Translations under genes and position numbers: made by a program
Shown: one piece after another, positions 1 through 10,947 of the stretch
Layout: each line of letters opens with the position of its first letter
How positions within the stretch are numbered: position 1 is the stretch's first letter
Assembly: GCA_018697195.1 (NCBI GenBank)
Contig: CM031858.1
Span: 131,019,241 to 131,083,240 of the forward strand
Source of the DNA: Certhia americana
Lineage: Eukaryota; Chordata; Aves; Passeriformes; Certhiidae
Direction of reading: 5' to 3'
DNA: 64,000 bases
Notes under the pieces: generated by a model
Told to the model about the DNA's origin: nothing
Database searches by the model: none
The model's input: only the letters and a program-made list of their open reading frames with translations

Positions 1-875
1 AGAATAGGGTACAATTTGATATTTAATATGAGAAATGAGAGGAAACCCATAGTGCTACCTAGATTATTTTGCTTACTCGCCTAATCCAACGTTTCATGTG
101 ATGAGATCAAATAAATAGTCTTCAGCTTTACACACTCAGCCAAGTTTATCATATTTGTAATTCCGCTTTCTCTGATTCATGCCCTTTACTTAGCTAATTC
201 CCCAAATTCTCTGTATCATCTCTTGGACTGTGTGTGTTATAATCTTTATATCTTGCTTAAGTAAGCAGGCAATCTGTCTACCTCCTTACATGAAGCTTTT
301 GAAGAATTCTGTTCAATAACACAGAGCCAATAATATAACAATAGGAGTAAGAAAGAGAGACAATATTTTTTAGCATGGGAATCAGAGCCAGGAGGCACTG
401 AATTGGTAGGAGATGCTAGGGTAGATTTCTATTAATTTGCTTAAAGGCTCAGTACAGTGAGACATTTCAAATTTCTAAAGGGAATAACTCATTCTCCTTA
501 AACAGGTAAACTGTTGGGGTTTTTGTTTCATTTCTCCTTTTGCACAGAAGATTTAAGGGTGGTTTGTGTATGTATGTCCACATATTTTTTTAACATAAAC
601 ATTGCTCTTGTCACTTCAGTCGAAGAATCTGAAATGGTATGAAATGGCACTAAAATGCAAATGAGTAATTGGATTAGTCAGAAGCTACACAAGAGTGAAG
701 TTTGATGTTATGGAAAGCACTGTAATTCATGCTTTATGTATACCATATTGCCATTAAGTTAAACTGGCAGAGAGAATGTTTGTTTTGTTTTGTTTTATCA
801 AAGGATGCCTTTATTTAGCTTCTTTGGGGACATTCAAGTGTAGAGATACTGAGCTGGAATTTGCGACTCTGTGTT

Positions 876-908
876 CTTTCCCTTAGCTTTCCCTTAGCTT
901 TCCCTTAG
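876..908. repeat. Tandem 11-mer, three exact copies
   Basis: The unit ctttcccttag occurs three times head to tail without a mismatch (876-886, 887-897, 898-908). It is a short minisatellite inside the intron and could vary in copy number. No function is visible. Confidence 0.9.
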
Positions 909-1770
909 CATAAATTTCCAGGAATTCTCACTGTACAAACTCCTGATGCCTGTCATCTAGGAAGGGCCATAAAAGCATTTCACCATCATATTTCTTAGGA
1001 ATTGTAGATACTGGCTGTCTGTAGCTTTCTTAAAATACTTCTCAGAGTTGCTGTTTGTTCATGCATGCAGTAATGCCCAGAAGGGTTACACTCCTTGCTT
1101 CCCTTGACGAACAGTCACCAAGACGTGTGTCCTTCCAGTACCTGCAGCATGGTCCAAGTGGAGCACTGGGGAGTGATCATATGAAATAGAGATTGCAGTA
1201 CCAACCTACTGAGACCATGACTTCTCTTGGGGAAAATGAAATTTTGCAGATACCTGGCCTTATTTCCAGTGGCATGCTTTCACACCCAAAATTATCCTGT
1301 TGCTGGGATGTTCCTTAGCTAGGTGGCTAAATCTGCCATTAATTACAAGCAGCTGGAGTCTACTAGTATGCTCACCTGCCTGCCAACAGCAGCTAGTAAT
1401 ACATGAAGGTGATTCTTTGGTTTGCCTCTCTAAAACATTGCTAGGTTAAGGTAAGAATGTGAATAGTTAAAATTTTTATGCCTCTCTCACTAGGTTGTTT
1501 TTGTAGCTAAAACTCACTTTTGTTGTAGCAGTAAATGTCTGTTGAACTCTTAGTGGTACATTCTAATGAAATCAAACTTCCATGGAATGGTTTCTTTTAG
1601 GTTTTGAAGTGTAGTTTTATCTTAAAAAAAACGTGAGCCTGTGCCCACCAATGCTGGGAGACATTACCTTCCTGTTTTTCTCATTTATTATGATCTTAAG
1701 TACAGGTCTTTGAAATCATCTAAATAATTCTTACTCCACACACAAAAAACCAACAACCAACCAACCAACC

Positions 1771-1790
1771 AAAAAAAAAAAAAAAAAAAA
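1771..1790. repeat. A20 tract after a CCAA repeat
   Basis: A run of 20 A follows a short accaaccaacc repeat at about 1750-1770. It is simple sequence. No retroposed gene is recognisable upstream of it. Confidence 0.85.
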
Positions 1791-2637
1791 GGGACTAAGG
1801 GACTTTTTCAAGGAGAATAATTTTATTCTTAAAAACATGATAGTTTCACTTAATTCTGACAAATCCTTGCTAGAGGATTTGTTATTAGTTTCAGTTTCCA
1901 TTGATGTATTTTGTGACTGTTAGCTGAAATGTACAACCCTAAAATTTCAGACATCCATTACAGAAGCAAAGTACCAGCCCATGTTGTTAAGCAGTCTCTA
2001 CTTATCTCTGTAACCAATCAACAAAATTGAATTTTAAGCATTGTGGTCATTTTAATGAACAACTTCTCAAATGTTGTGAAATGTAGTTCCTCAGTTAATG
2101 TCCTTAAAATTTAGGATTCTCTGGCTTATCTATAGCATTCTTTCTTTTTTCAAGTAAGATAATACAGCAATTTAAAACTATTCCAACTACTAAAAACAAA
2201 GATCTGGATGGGATCTAACTTATCATGTGTGAGTAGTCCTGCACTAGAACATGCCTGTGTTTTCTGTATCATAAATTGGGAAATGTGGATTCCTGGAAAA
2301 ACTCCCAGAAGGACATCCAATAGAATTGTTATATTCTCCTGACTTAAATATGAAGATGACATTATTGTTATTATTATTATGCACATTGTAAAAATTGTTG
2401 ATACTGCAGAGCTTTAATTTCATTTATGGATTAAATAATTTTATAGGAGTTACAGTCTAAAAATATGGGCTTACAGCTGTCTTATGTTAAGCTAAGTTGT
2501 TTAGCAACATATCAAAACATTTCCATGAAAAGATTAATATCTTTCTTTTTAATTAATCCCATAGGCAGCTTTTGAAAATCTTTTTGTACTATAAATGATT
2601 ACAATGAGGCATTAAAGCATATGCAGAGAAAAAAATT

Positions 2638-2655
2638 CCCCCCCCCCCCCCCCCC
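2638..2655. repeat. C18 homopolymer (G18 on the minus strand)
   Basis: Eighteen uninterrupted C bases lie 264 bases upstream of exon A. The complementary G18 run can form a G-quadruplex in principle. Homopolymers of this length are also sites of assembly and sequencing length error. It is too far from the acceptor to be its polypyrimidine tract. Confidence 0.9.
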
Positions 2656-2919
2656 ATGTATCCTTCTTGCCCTTCAAGTTATGTTTTAATACCAGCCTGA
2701 TATCATGGTTTACAGAGGTGTGTGTACTTGATCAGGGTTCTATTACATCTATTTAGTACCAATCCCTGATGAAGCATCTCACATATCCTTCTTTTTCAGG
2801 AAAAAAACTAATGCTGATTTCCGAAGTTCTTCACAGTCTATGCTTTTCTGTCTGTTAGAAGTGGCCATAGGAGAGCTGTAGGAAAGCATTACTAAAACCA
2901 CTGTAATACTTTCTTTCAG

Positions 2920-3127
2920 GAATTACAGCAGAAGTCATAGTTGTAGCCTCATTTGATGAACTGCACAAACGAGCTCAGGAAGCCAAGGGGAAGATTGTTG
3001 TCTACAATGAACCTTTCATCAGTTATGGTGAAACCGTGCAATACAGGTTACAGGGAGCAGTGGAAGCCGCCAAAGTCGGAGCAGTGGCATCCCTCATTAG
3101 GTCTATTGCTTCTTTTTCTATTCACAG
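2920..3127 (+). CDS. CPQ: CPQ internal exon A (N-terminal half of PA-like segment)
   Basis: Internal exon of carboxypeptidase Q, an M28-family zinc metallopeptidase of the secretory/lysosomal pathway and plasma that hydrolyses dipeptides. The exon follows a pyrimidine-rich acceptor (ttctttcag) and ends before a good donor (gtaagc). It is 208 bp: two bases finish a split Gly codon, 68 full codons follow, and two bases (AG) start a split Ser codon that exon B completes with T. The reading starts ITAEV and includes GKIVVYNEP, a QGAVEAAKVGA helix and ASLIRSIASFSIH. This pattern (GKIVV strand, AxxAGA-like helix, hydrophobic strand) is typical of protease-associated domains and matches CPQ as I know it. 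The frame has no in-frame start here because it is an internal exon; an overlapping ATG-initiated frame from 2953 is in another frame and not real. No N-glycosylation sequon is visible. Gene identity is very likely; the species was not determined. Confidence 0.95.
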
Positions 3128-4684
3128 GTAAGCATTTTTCTCTTTTCTGCCTGCAACTCACATTTCAATGTTAGCTGACATGTCATTTCTGGGCAGGCAT
3201 TTTTGTTCTCTGTGATTTAAACATTGCCAGTTATGAGTGGGTGTTTGGTTTTGAAACTATTGGCTTCATAATAGTTCTTTTCCCCTGTGCTTTGTCATTC
3301 TTTCAGAATGTTTTAATTTTTTTTTTTTTTTGTTCTTGATCCAAGTTTTGTATAATACTTGTTTTAAAGAACTTTCTGCATTCTCAAGGCTTCTGTAAAT
3401 ATTCTGAGAAGAACTAAAACTGAATGTCTTTGTGACAACAGGCTGTCAGTGATGATATGAACTGGTTATTCTGTGTGTTTGACTAGAATGTATGTGTACA
3501 GTTTTCAACGTATTGTTAATTTTCCTAGCATGAGGCTGACTTGTACTAGATGAAGGAGTAGTCTGCTTTGAACATAATTATTTAGAACACTTTAGCAGCA
3601 AGTTTTGTAATTCTCACACTGCTTTTCAAGTAAGGTATGTGGAAATAATGATTTTTTTTAAAATGTAAATATTTTTAGATTTCTTAGTACGTTATTTGTT
3701 TATCACTGTAGTGTTATGTTACTGAAATTAAATATTTTAGTTTTCTGGTTGGTAACAGAATTCCTTTTTTATCTGGGAATTTTTTCCAACTCTGAAAGCT
3801 TACACTTAAAATGCTTATCTATTGTGAAAAAGACTAGTTAAGGCATAGAGAGGAAATGGAGAAGGGTTCAGCCATGTAGTGGAAGGCTGACAGATGCACA
3901 CTATCCTTTAACACAATATTTTTAAATTCTTACACTTTTATTGGTGACCTTAATGCCTGCAGTGATCTTTGTGTAGAAGCCTGCTGGGTGTGATGGGAGT
4001 CCTGGTCAGGCAGGCCTAGACAGCAGAGCTGGACTGAGGACTGGATCAGGACAGGCCCATCTGCTTGCCCACCATCCTGTCCCTGAGCTGCAGCCCCAGC
4101 AGGACAGGCAGGGCATTAAGTGATGCCAGGCACAAAGCTTGACTGCTTAAACTGTAGAGCTCTGTTAGTAAAATCATTTACATAAGACAGATAAGAAAGA
4201 TACCTAGTTTATACAAGAGGGGCTGTATTTTCTAACATTCTTTCTTGGGCAAGTACATGTTTAGAGCAATACAGATTGTTTATTCCTGCCCCTAGTTGCC
4301 CACCCAGTAAATGTTTACCCACAGAGGAGTCACTGGCAGTAGCTAACCTGTCCCTGAATGTGTGCCACAACATAATCTGGATTTGTGTTCTGTGGTTTCC
4401 TCTGCTCCTAGGTTTTCTTTCTGCAGAAGTCTAGGCTGGTAGGTGGAAAGCATCATATAGCTTTGTGTCTTGAGGCTGGAACTTGGAAGTGACTTGGGAG
4501 GCATGCTTGAATCCACTTCAGAGAGAACATGGGTGGTCACACCTCAGCAGTATGAGAAGTGTGCAAGCTTCTCCATTTGTAATGCTTCAGAGAATCAAAA
4601 AAGTCAGTAAAACCAACTAACTGTATTGGAACACATGCAGAAAACAGCTCTGCTGTCTCTGTAGTTGCTTGGTAGCATTTTTAT

Positions 4685-4689
4685 ATGCT
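4685..4689 (+). repeat. Left target-site duplication of ERVL solo LTR
   Basis: The five bases atgct directly precede the LTR start and recur exactly at 5310-5314 directly after the LTR end. A 5-bp duplication is characteristic of ERVL-type integration. Confidence 0.85.
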
Positions 4690-5309
4690 TGTCCTGGTTT
4701 CAGCTGGGGTAGAGTTCATTTTCTTCTTAGCAGCTGGTTCAGTGCTGTGGTTTGAATTCAGCATGAGAACAGCATTGATAACTCACTGATGTTTTGGTTG
4801 TTGCTAAGTAGTGCTCACCCTAAGTCAAGGACTTTCCAGTGTCTCATGCTCTGTGAATGAGGAGCTGCACAAGAAGCTGGGAGGGAGCACAGCCAGGAGA
4901 GCAGACCCAAACTGTCCAAAGGGATATTCCATACCATAGGATGTCATGTTCAGTATGAAAACTGCAGGAGGGAGGAAGGAAGGGAACTTGGCCAGAAGGG
5001 GCAAACCACTTCTTGGGAACAGGCTGGGCATCGGTCAGAGGGTGGTGAGCAATTGCATTGTGCATCACTTGTTTTCCTTGGAGTTTACTTATTTGCTGTT
5101 GTTAGGGGAGTGTTTTGTAGTTAAAATTATATTTTTTTATTATAGTATTTCACTCTGTTTTTTTTCTGTACTGTTTAACTGTTCTTAACAGTTCTCAACC
5201 CATAAGATTTTGTATTTCTTTTTCTGAGTCTTCTTCCCTTCACATTCAGGGAAGTAATAAATGAGCAGCTGCATGGTACTTAGTTGCCAGCTGGGGCTGA
5301 ACCATGAAA
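4690..5309 (+). mobile_element. Solo LTR of a passerine-type ERVL endogenous retrovirus
   Basis: A 620-bp LTR in the same orientation as CPQ. It opens with tgtcctggtttcagctgggg and contains blocks I recognise from the abundant songbird ERVL LTRs: tgttgctaagtagtgct, gaagctgggagggagcacag, gatattccataccata, ggctgggcatcggtcagagg and gtgagcaattgcattgtgca. It closes with tagttgccagctggggctga followed by accatgaaa. Exact 5-bp duplications (atgct) flank it at 4685-4689 and 5310-5314. No gag, pol or env adjoins it, so it is a solo LTR left by recombination between two LTRs. The usual CA terminus and polyadenylation region are degraded, so it is old and probably inactive. Frames at 4825-5188 on both strands lie inside it and are not genes. 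Confidence 0.93.
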
Positions 5310-5314
5310 ATGCT
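5310..5314 (+). repeat. Right target-site duplication of ERVL solo LTR
   Basis: Exact copy of atgct found at 4685-4689. The pair fixes both ends of the LTR to the base. Confidence 0.85.
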
Positions 5315-7394
5315 CCACATTTCCCTAAAGAAGTCAAAATTACCTGTTAATGCTTTCTGAAATATGAAGCACTTGAATTCAGATACTATCCAAACTATTA
5401 CTAGTGTATTTCTTGGTGTCCAACAAATGTGATGTTTACAATGTATTTTCTAATATTAAGAATTTTCTAATAAAGCTCATAATAATGAACAGGTAGTGGA
5501 ATGTGTTTCAGAAACAATTTTACAAAAAACTATATGGTTTCAAAATAGCCTTATTTGGTATCATCAAAGAGTATTGCAATCTATAATGTGTTGATTTTCC
5601 AAACACCAGAAGATGATCTGTCCTGTCCATAGTCATGGTGCTATGCAGAATCTTGCAATTGAAAGTTATTCTGTCTTGTTTGCTACAGTATTTATGGAAG
5701 TGCATTTAGTATGTAATGAAAAGCTAAGAGGTGAGGAACAGAGGTGGAGACTGAAGGAACTGGCATTACAGCTGTTTCAAAATTGAATGGAAGTAGATGC
5801 CAAATGTGTATTTATTTAGAAGTATTGAATCCTTAATTGATACTGGGAGCAGAGGTGTCATTCCTAAAAGCAATTTCAAATGTAGATGCTGCCGTGAACC
5901 ATTTTTTCACTGTGTATTTTCTGTACTCTCTTCAATTACCTTCACTTAGGTTTTGGGGTTTTTTAATATAGAATGGATTGGTTAATGTATTTTTTCCTAT
6001 AATACAGAAGGTACTCAGGTCCAGTCCCTCCCTTTGGCTACTCACTGATGATTAGATCTGTTTTTCCTATTTTTAACAGGTAGGTACTGCTGTAGGCAGG
6101 ATGGATTTTCTTATTTCCATGCATTCTCCTATGTTTTTTTCTAATCACCATCTGTGTGTCTCCTTGTCTGCCCTAGCAGTGCTGGATGCGCTGTGTGCTG
6201 GATGTGGTGCTCCTTACCTGTCAGTGTCTGGGGCACTCTTTGTTCAAGTCACTTGGCTTTTTAATTGACTGGTGGGAAATACTCCCTTGCTGCAGGGAAT
6301 AGTGTGTTAGAAGGGTGAGAGATGAAAGGTAAAAAGCTAATAAAATGTTTCTAAATGCTGTGAAAGTAATTCTTGCATTCTTGTAATATGTGTGCTGCTG
6401 CATGGTCAAGCAGAGCCTTTACTTCTTTGGCCGGTGTGTTTACATGTTCACTAATAATAGGAATAAATTATAATGGAATTGTAGAGTTTTCCACATCTGG
6501 GAAACATCTTAGAAGAAAGTATCCTCCTTCTCACGCTGCACTATCCCAGTTTCAGGCAATTGAAAAGTGGAATTTCACAATGTCTCCTAAACTATATCAA
6601 GTTTGGTGGATTTTTTTTGTTTCATTTCTTTGTTTGAGGAGTTTTGTTTGTTTGTTTGTTTTTTTGTTTCAAATTTTTCAATCCTTATTCAACAGGGGAC
6701 TGCTTAGTGTTATTTAGTTACTCTGCTGGAATTGTAAGCCACTTTGTGGTGTGATTTCTAGGTGATGTTTCAATATGAGTAATACTGATAAGTTAAAACT
6801 AGGTACTGTCATTAACATCCTAGGCTCATTATTTGGTGAAATCACAAAATGAATTCAATCATTGTTCTTTTGTTGGTAACTTGATGACTGTTCCTTGTTC
6901 TGGAAATGGCAAATGGCTGCTACATGATGTCAAGGCAAAAAGTGCAAAGGAAATCTTTGACCTGGGGACAGCTTATTTTTCTTTAAGGTGTGGTAGTATA
7001 ACTATGGAGTAATGAAACACCTTGGGGACTCAAGAGTACAATTCTTAATAAAGGCAAGGATTAATGTCATCATACTCAGGAAAACTCATTGATGTGTTTG
7101 TACAAGGATTCATAACACTCATTGGTGACAGTATTTGCTGTTGAGTTTCAAGGAGTGGATGCATCCATTTTGAACAGTGTTTCTAAGTGAATAGGAAATA
7201 AAATTAGCAACCATGTCTTCCTTGACCTATGAAGAGGTGACAGTAGTTAAATGGTATTACAAAGTTACCTGGAGGTTATGTCTTGTGGCATTGTCTGTTT
7301 CTTGTGTTAAATGATTCTCTTGCTACTTTATTGATAGCATGTAAGAGTAGGAGTTTTTTATGTAAGAGAAGGTTACTGTAATTAACAGGTAATT

Positions 7395-7576
7395 GGTGGA
7401 AGGGACACCCTCCACTAGACTGAGTTGCCCAATGCCACATCCAGCCTGGCCTTGAACACTGCCAGGGATGGGGCATCCACAACTTTTCTGGGAAGCCTGT
7501 TCCAGTGCCTCAGCACTTCCTTCACAGTGAAGGATTTGTTCCTAATATCTAATCTAAACCTCTTCTCTTCAGTTTT
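7395..7576 (-). mobile_element. CR1 LINE 3' region, first piece (interrupted)
   Basis: Read on the + strand this is the reverse complement of a CR1 3' end. It contains gaagggacaccctccactaga-like sequence, gccttgaacactgccaggga, ggggcatccacaac, cctgttccagtgcctcagca and cctaatatctaatctaaacc. It stops near cttctcttcag, where the CR1 consensus continues with a block that resumes at about 8164. The terminal 8-bp CR1 repeat is missing. Open frames here on both strands are by-products of the repeat. Confidence 0.85.
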
Positions 7577-8163
7577 TTTTTCAGAAAAGCCATGCTACGA
7601 AAAGCCAGTGTCCATAAAGGAGGCAGAGGAGCCCTGCAACTTTATTGTAATAGAAGGAGAGAGTCCACTAGGCCATTCCCCCATGAGGTCTCTCTTGGTT
7701 TTGAATGACACAGCCTATACTTTTATCCTAAACTCCAGACCACATGTTGCCCTCTTCCTTTACACACTGATGAGGTACTAGGATGGTACAGCTTTCCCAA
7801 ACCACCTACCAGATATTCCCCCATAAGCATGTATGGTCATTTTTCCCTAAGTTTTGGAAGTTCAGGATGTCTGGGTTTTGTGGATCCATCAGAAGTTCAG
7901 ACCATCTGGGCTCTGCAATAGATTTGTGTGGACCCATTTCTCCTATTACCTTATAGTTAACTGTCTGGGTTCTATAACAAACTCGGCTTGATTTTCATAG
8001 AGACATTAATACCCATTTGTCTTAAAGACTGCCAGAGCCATTCTGATGAGTTCTTTCAGACCCAGTCATTCCTGAAGACATTAACGTTCTATTTCTGCTA
8101 TCATTAGTGAAGTCCCCCATCCATTGGTTCTATTGTGAAGACATTAGGACCCATTTTTCCTAT
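7577..8163 (-). mobile_element. LTR-like insert nested in a CR1 (unclassified)
   Basis: About 587 bp separates two adjoining pieces of one CR1, so it was probably inserted later. On the minus strand it carries an AATAAAG polyadenylation-like signal near 7640-7650. On the + strand it shows degenerate internal repetition: gttcaggatgtctgggtttt, gttcagaccatctgggctct and a later actgtctgggttct, plus several acattaa/acattagg...cccattt motifs. Length and signal suit a solo LTR, but clear TG...CA ends and a clean target-site duplication were not found; cagttt (7570-7575) and cagctt (8164-8169) are only similar. Other explanations are a DNA transposon or a composite of fragments. Confidence 0.5.
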
Positions 8164-8250
8164 CAGCTTGAAGCCATTCCCCCTTGTCCTATCACTCCAG
8201 ACCCTTGTAAAAAGTTTCTCTTCATCTTTCTTGTAGGTTTCTTTTCCCAG
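8164..8250 (-). mobile_element. CR1 LINE 3' region, second piece
   Basis: Continuation of the CR1 at 7395-7576. It reads cttgaagccattccccc, ttgtcctatcactccagacc, cttgtaaaaagtttctc and ctttcttgtagg, which directly follow the first piece in CR1 consensus order. The match fades past about 8250. Confidence 0.8.
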
Positions 8251-10903
8251 TAAAAATTTTCTGAAGCACTGGTGATTTGGTGGTGAAATATTTAAACAGG
8301 GGTATTAGGAGTTAAGAGTAACAGAACTATTTGTAATAAACCTTCTCAAGTAACATGTATTATTGTAGTAATTCAACAATATCTATAATATTTGACCTTT
8401 TGTAGAAATCTGCGTATTTATTTTTTTTCTGCTTTAATAACTTAACTGTGCTGTGATTAATAACACATACCCATATTGTAGTGTAAAATGAACTGGTGGG
8501 TGTTCCCAGTTCATAGTGGATGGTTTTTACAGTGAAAATACTCAGTTTTGGGGGTTTTTTGGTTGGCTTTTGTTTGGTGAGTTGGTTTAGTTGTTCAGTT
8601 TTGATTTTGTTTTAATAGCAAAGAGGTGCATCTGGCCCTTATAAGGAATGTTATGTCTTTGAAACAGTATCTTCATATTGTGTCCTGAGCCCTGAAGGTT
8701 GCTTTCCCTCCTGTTCTGCTCTTCCTTCCACTACGAATGGCAGTATATCCAGTTTTTTCCTACCATCTTAGGAATCTTCCTTCTTGTGACCCATTCTGCT
8801 GTCCATGGAGGGAAGGCAGTGGCATGCTGAGCAAGCAGCATCTTCCATCTGCTTTGCACAAGTCTGGGGAATGCACAAAGTGTAAGGGCAGCAGGAAGCG
8901 GTGTGATGATTGTAGAGGTGCAACAGTAGTGATGTAGCATGACTGAAGAAATCAGAAAGTGCCATTGATTATTTGTGATCACTTTTCAGTTACTGGATTA
9001 GACTAGGAACAAGAATAGATCATTAGAAACATCTCAATAAGAGACTGTCCTAAAGCAATATCCTGTGGCAATGGGAGACAGCAGTATTGTCTCCTGTTCT
9101 ACTAAGGAAGTAGGAAACAAGGATAAAACCCTTATTTGGGGTGTAACAAGAGAAAATAAGAGCAGCCTATGTTTTGTAAGTCTCTGGGGAGCATGTGGAA
9201 AGATTCTAGTTATGTCTTATAGTACTGTGCATGTTGTTTTGCTGCCCTTAGAGATACTAATTGGTGGTGTGCTGTGGGGTTTGCTCAGCATTTAGAGGCT
9301 TTCCCTCCACAATGTCTGTAAATTTTGTTGACTGACAATTCTTTAGTTTTTACTTTGCTTCCTATGTTCCCTTCAGGCCAACACGCCAGACTGAATTCTG
9401 CAGTGCAGTCTTTGTGCTCAGTTTTGGGCAAAGCCTAGCTGTCAAAAAGAGACTTAGAAGAAGTTATTAGAAGAAATGGAGCCTATGTTTTAGGAGATGA
9501 TCATATTGTACAGTGGGTTCTTGTTACTTGTGCAGTGATAAAGGAGTCAAATTTCAGGTAACTTCACAATAGTGAGAAATCTATAGAAGTTTTTTCAGTC
9601 CCAGTCTCTCTTTGTTTTTACCAAACTTTTTTCCTCTTTTTGCTTTGAACTGTGTAACTGGATTTTAGTAGGTTTTTTGTTTCTGGTAGATGGGGTGTGA
9701 ATGTGACATCTGCAATCTCTGTGTAATTTCATACACCTGGAATATTTGTTTTCTTACAAAGTCACTAAAATGGTGATTAGACTAAAGAGCTTTCTCTACC
9801 TCCTTCTAGTTTTGGCTCCTCCTGTTCAGGAATTTTTTCATTTAATTGTGAAGAAATTAATCCATTTAGTGTCTAGTCATAGAAACAATGTCCTGTAACT
9901 TGGTAGAGGTAGATAAAGAGCTATTAAAATCTTTTTTGATAGACTGTTATCTAGAAAGATGCTCTGAGGATAACAGCTCTACTGAAATCCTGGCTTCCTC
10001 ACCAATAACATCTTAAGGCAAATCTTTAGCAATGTAGTATTCCATTGTTTGTTTTTCTTGTCTTCTGGACTTTTCTGAGTCATACATTATGTTGGGGGCT
10101 GGATGGCCACCCATATCACAGTTAACCCTGATCTTGTTTGAGTATCATGAGCACCCATTGATTAGGTTCTGTAGTATTCTGAAGTTACTAAGTTTTATTC
10201 CACCTTTGCATTACTGGTTCATGTGTATAAAGATATTCAGTGTATAAAACTACCAAGTTTTAAGGTAACTCCTCTATAAGGAGTTACAGCTGTGCTTGCT
10301 GTGGGTTGAGCACCAGGAACTTCAGCAATTTCCCATGATTTCCTGTTTCTCCCTGATCAGCTCCATCTTTCTTCAGTGCTGCCAACCTCTTCTGAGTCTG
10401 TGAGTTGCAGTGCCTATGAAAACCTATTAGTAAGTTCAGAACCCTCTGATATTATCATAACGTCTTCACCTATCAACTTCAAGTTTGTTTTAATGTCCTC
10501 ACAATATTGGGTTTTCTTGATTACACCAAGTGTCTCACTAGTATGTGGTGACCATATTCATGGAGGACTGAAGGAAAACCTGAAAACACAAAGGCAGATA
10601 ATGACTACAGAAAGGGTTCTGAGTAATACAGTGCCAGTGAGTTTGTTTCTCAATCTGTGTGTTTATTTTCAGCTGCTGATAAGATCTGAGAAGTATGTGG
10701 ACTGTTATTTTGTTTTTCTGTGATTCTCCATGTTTCTTCTGTAAAAGTGCAGTAACTGTGGACTTTATCAGGAGTGTTCATATCCAGAGCACTTGGCCCT
10801 GGACAACTGGAAAAAATGAAGTAGTCCCAGAATGTTTGTGCCAGAATGATACAGAATTGGTGTTTGGGGTAACCTAGCCCAACATTCTCCTTTTTTTCTT
10901 TTA

Positions 10904-10904
<1 letters not shown>

Positions 10905-10945
<41 letters not shown>
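10905..10945. repeat. A41 homopolymer followed by a TC-rich tract
   Basis: Forty-one consecutive A bases are followed by tagaggttttac and a pyrimidine tract with a (TC)n core at about 10958-10998. Bird genomes rarely have long poly(A) retroposon tails because CR1 does not add them. No retrocopy of a gene is recognisable upstream. The length is likely variable and may be an assembly estimate. Confidence 0.9.

Positions 10946-10947
<2 letters not shown>

Larger units (their letters stand above)
1..2919 (+). other. CPQ: CPQ intron upstream of exon A (partial, phase 1)
   Basis: Non-coding AT-rich sequence ending at the acceptor of exon A. The exon that precedes it in the gene, expected to end just before the split Gly codon, is not in the window. 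I see only simple features: three copies of an 11-mer at 876-908, a CCAA-rich run followed by 20 A at 1771-1790, an ATT-rich patch around 2360-2382, and the C18 tract at 2638-2655. I recognised no interspersed repeat or other gene. The 78-codon minus-strand frame at 2150-2386 has no domain character and is treated as chance. Confidence 0.8.

Noticed and set aside
2953..3174. ATG-initiated 73-codon + frame over exon A
   Set aside because: It is in a different frame from the CPQ coding sequence and runs across the splice donor.
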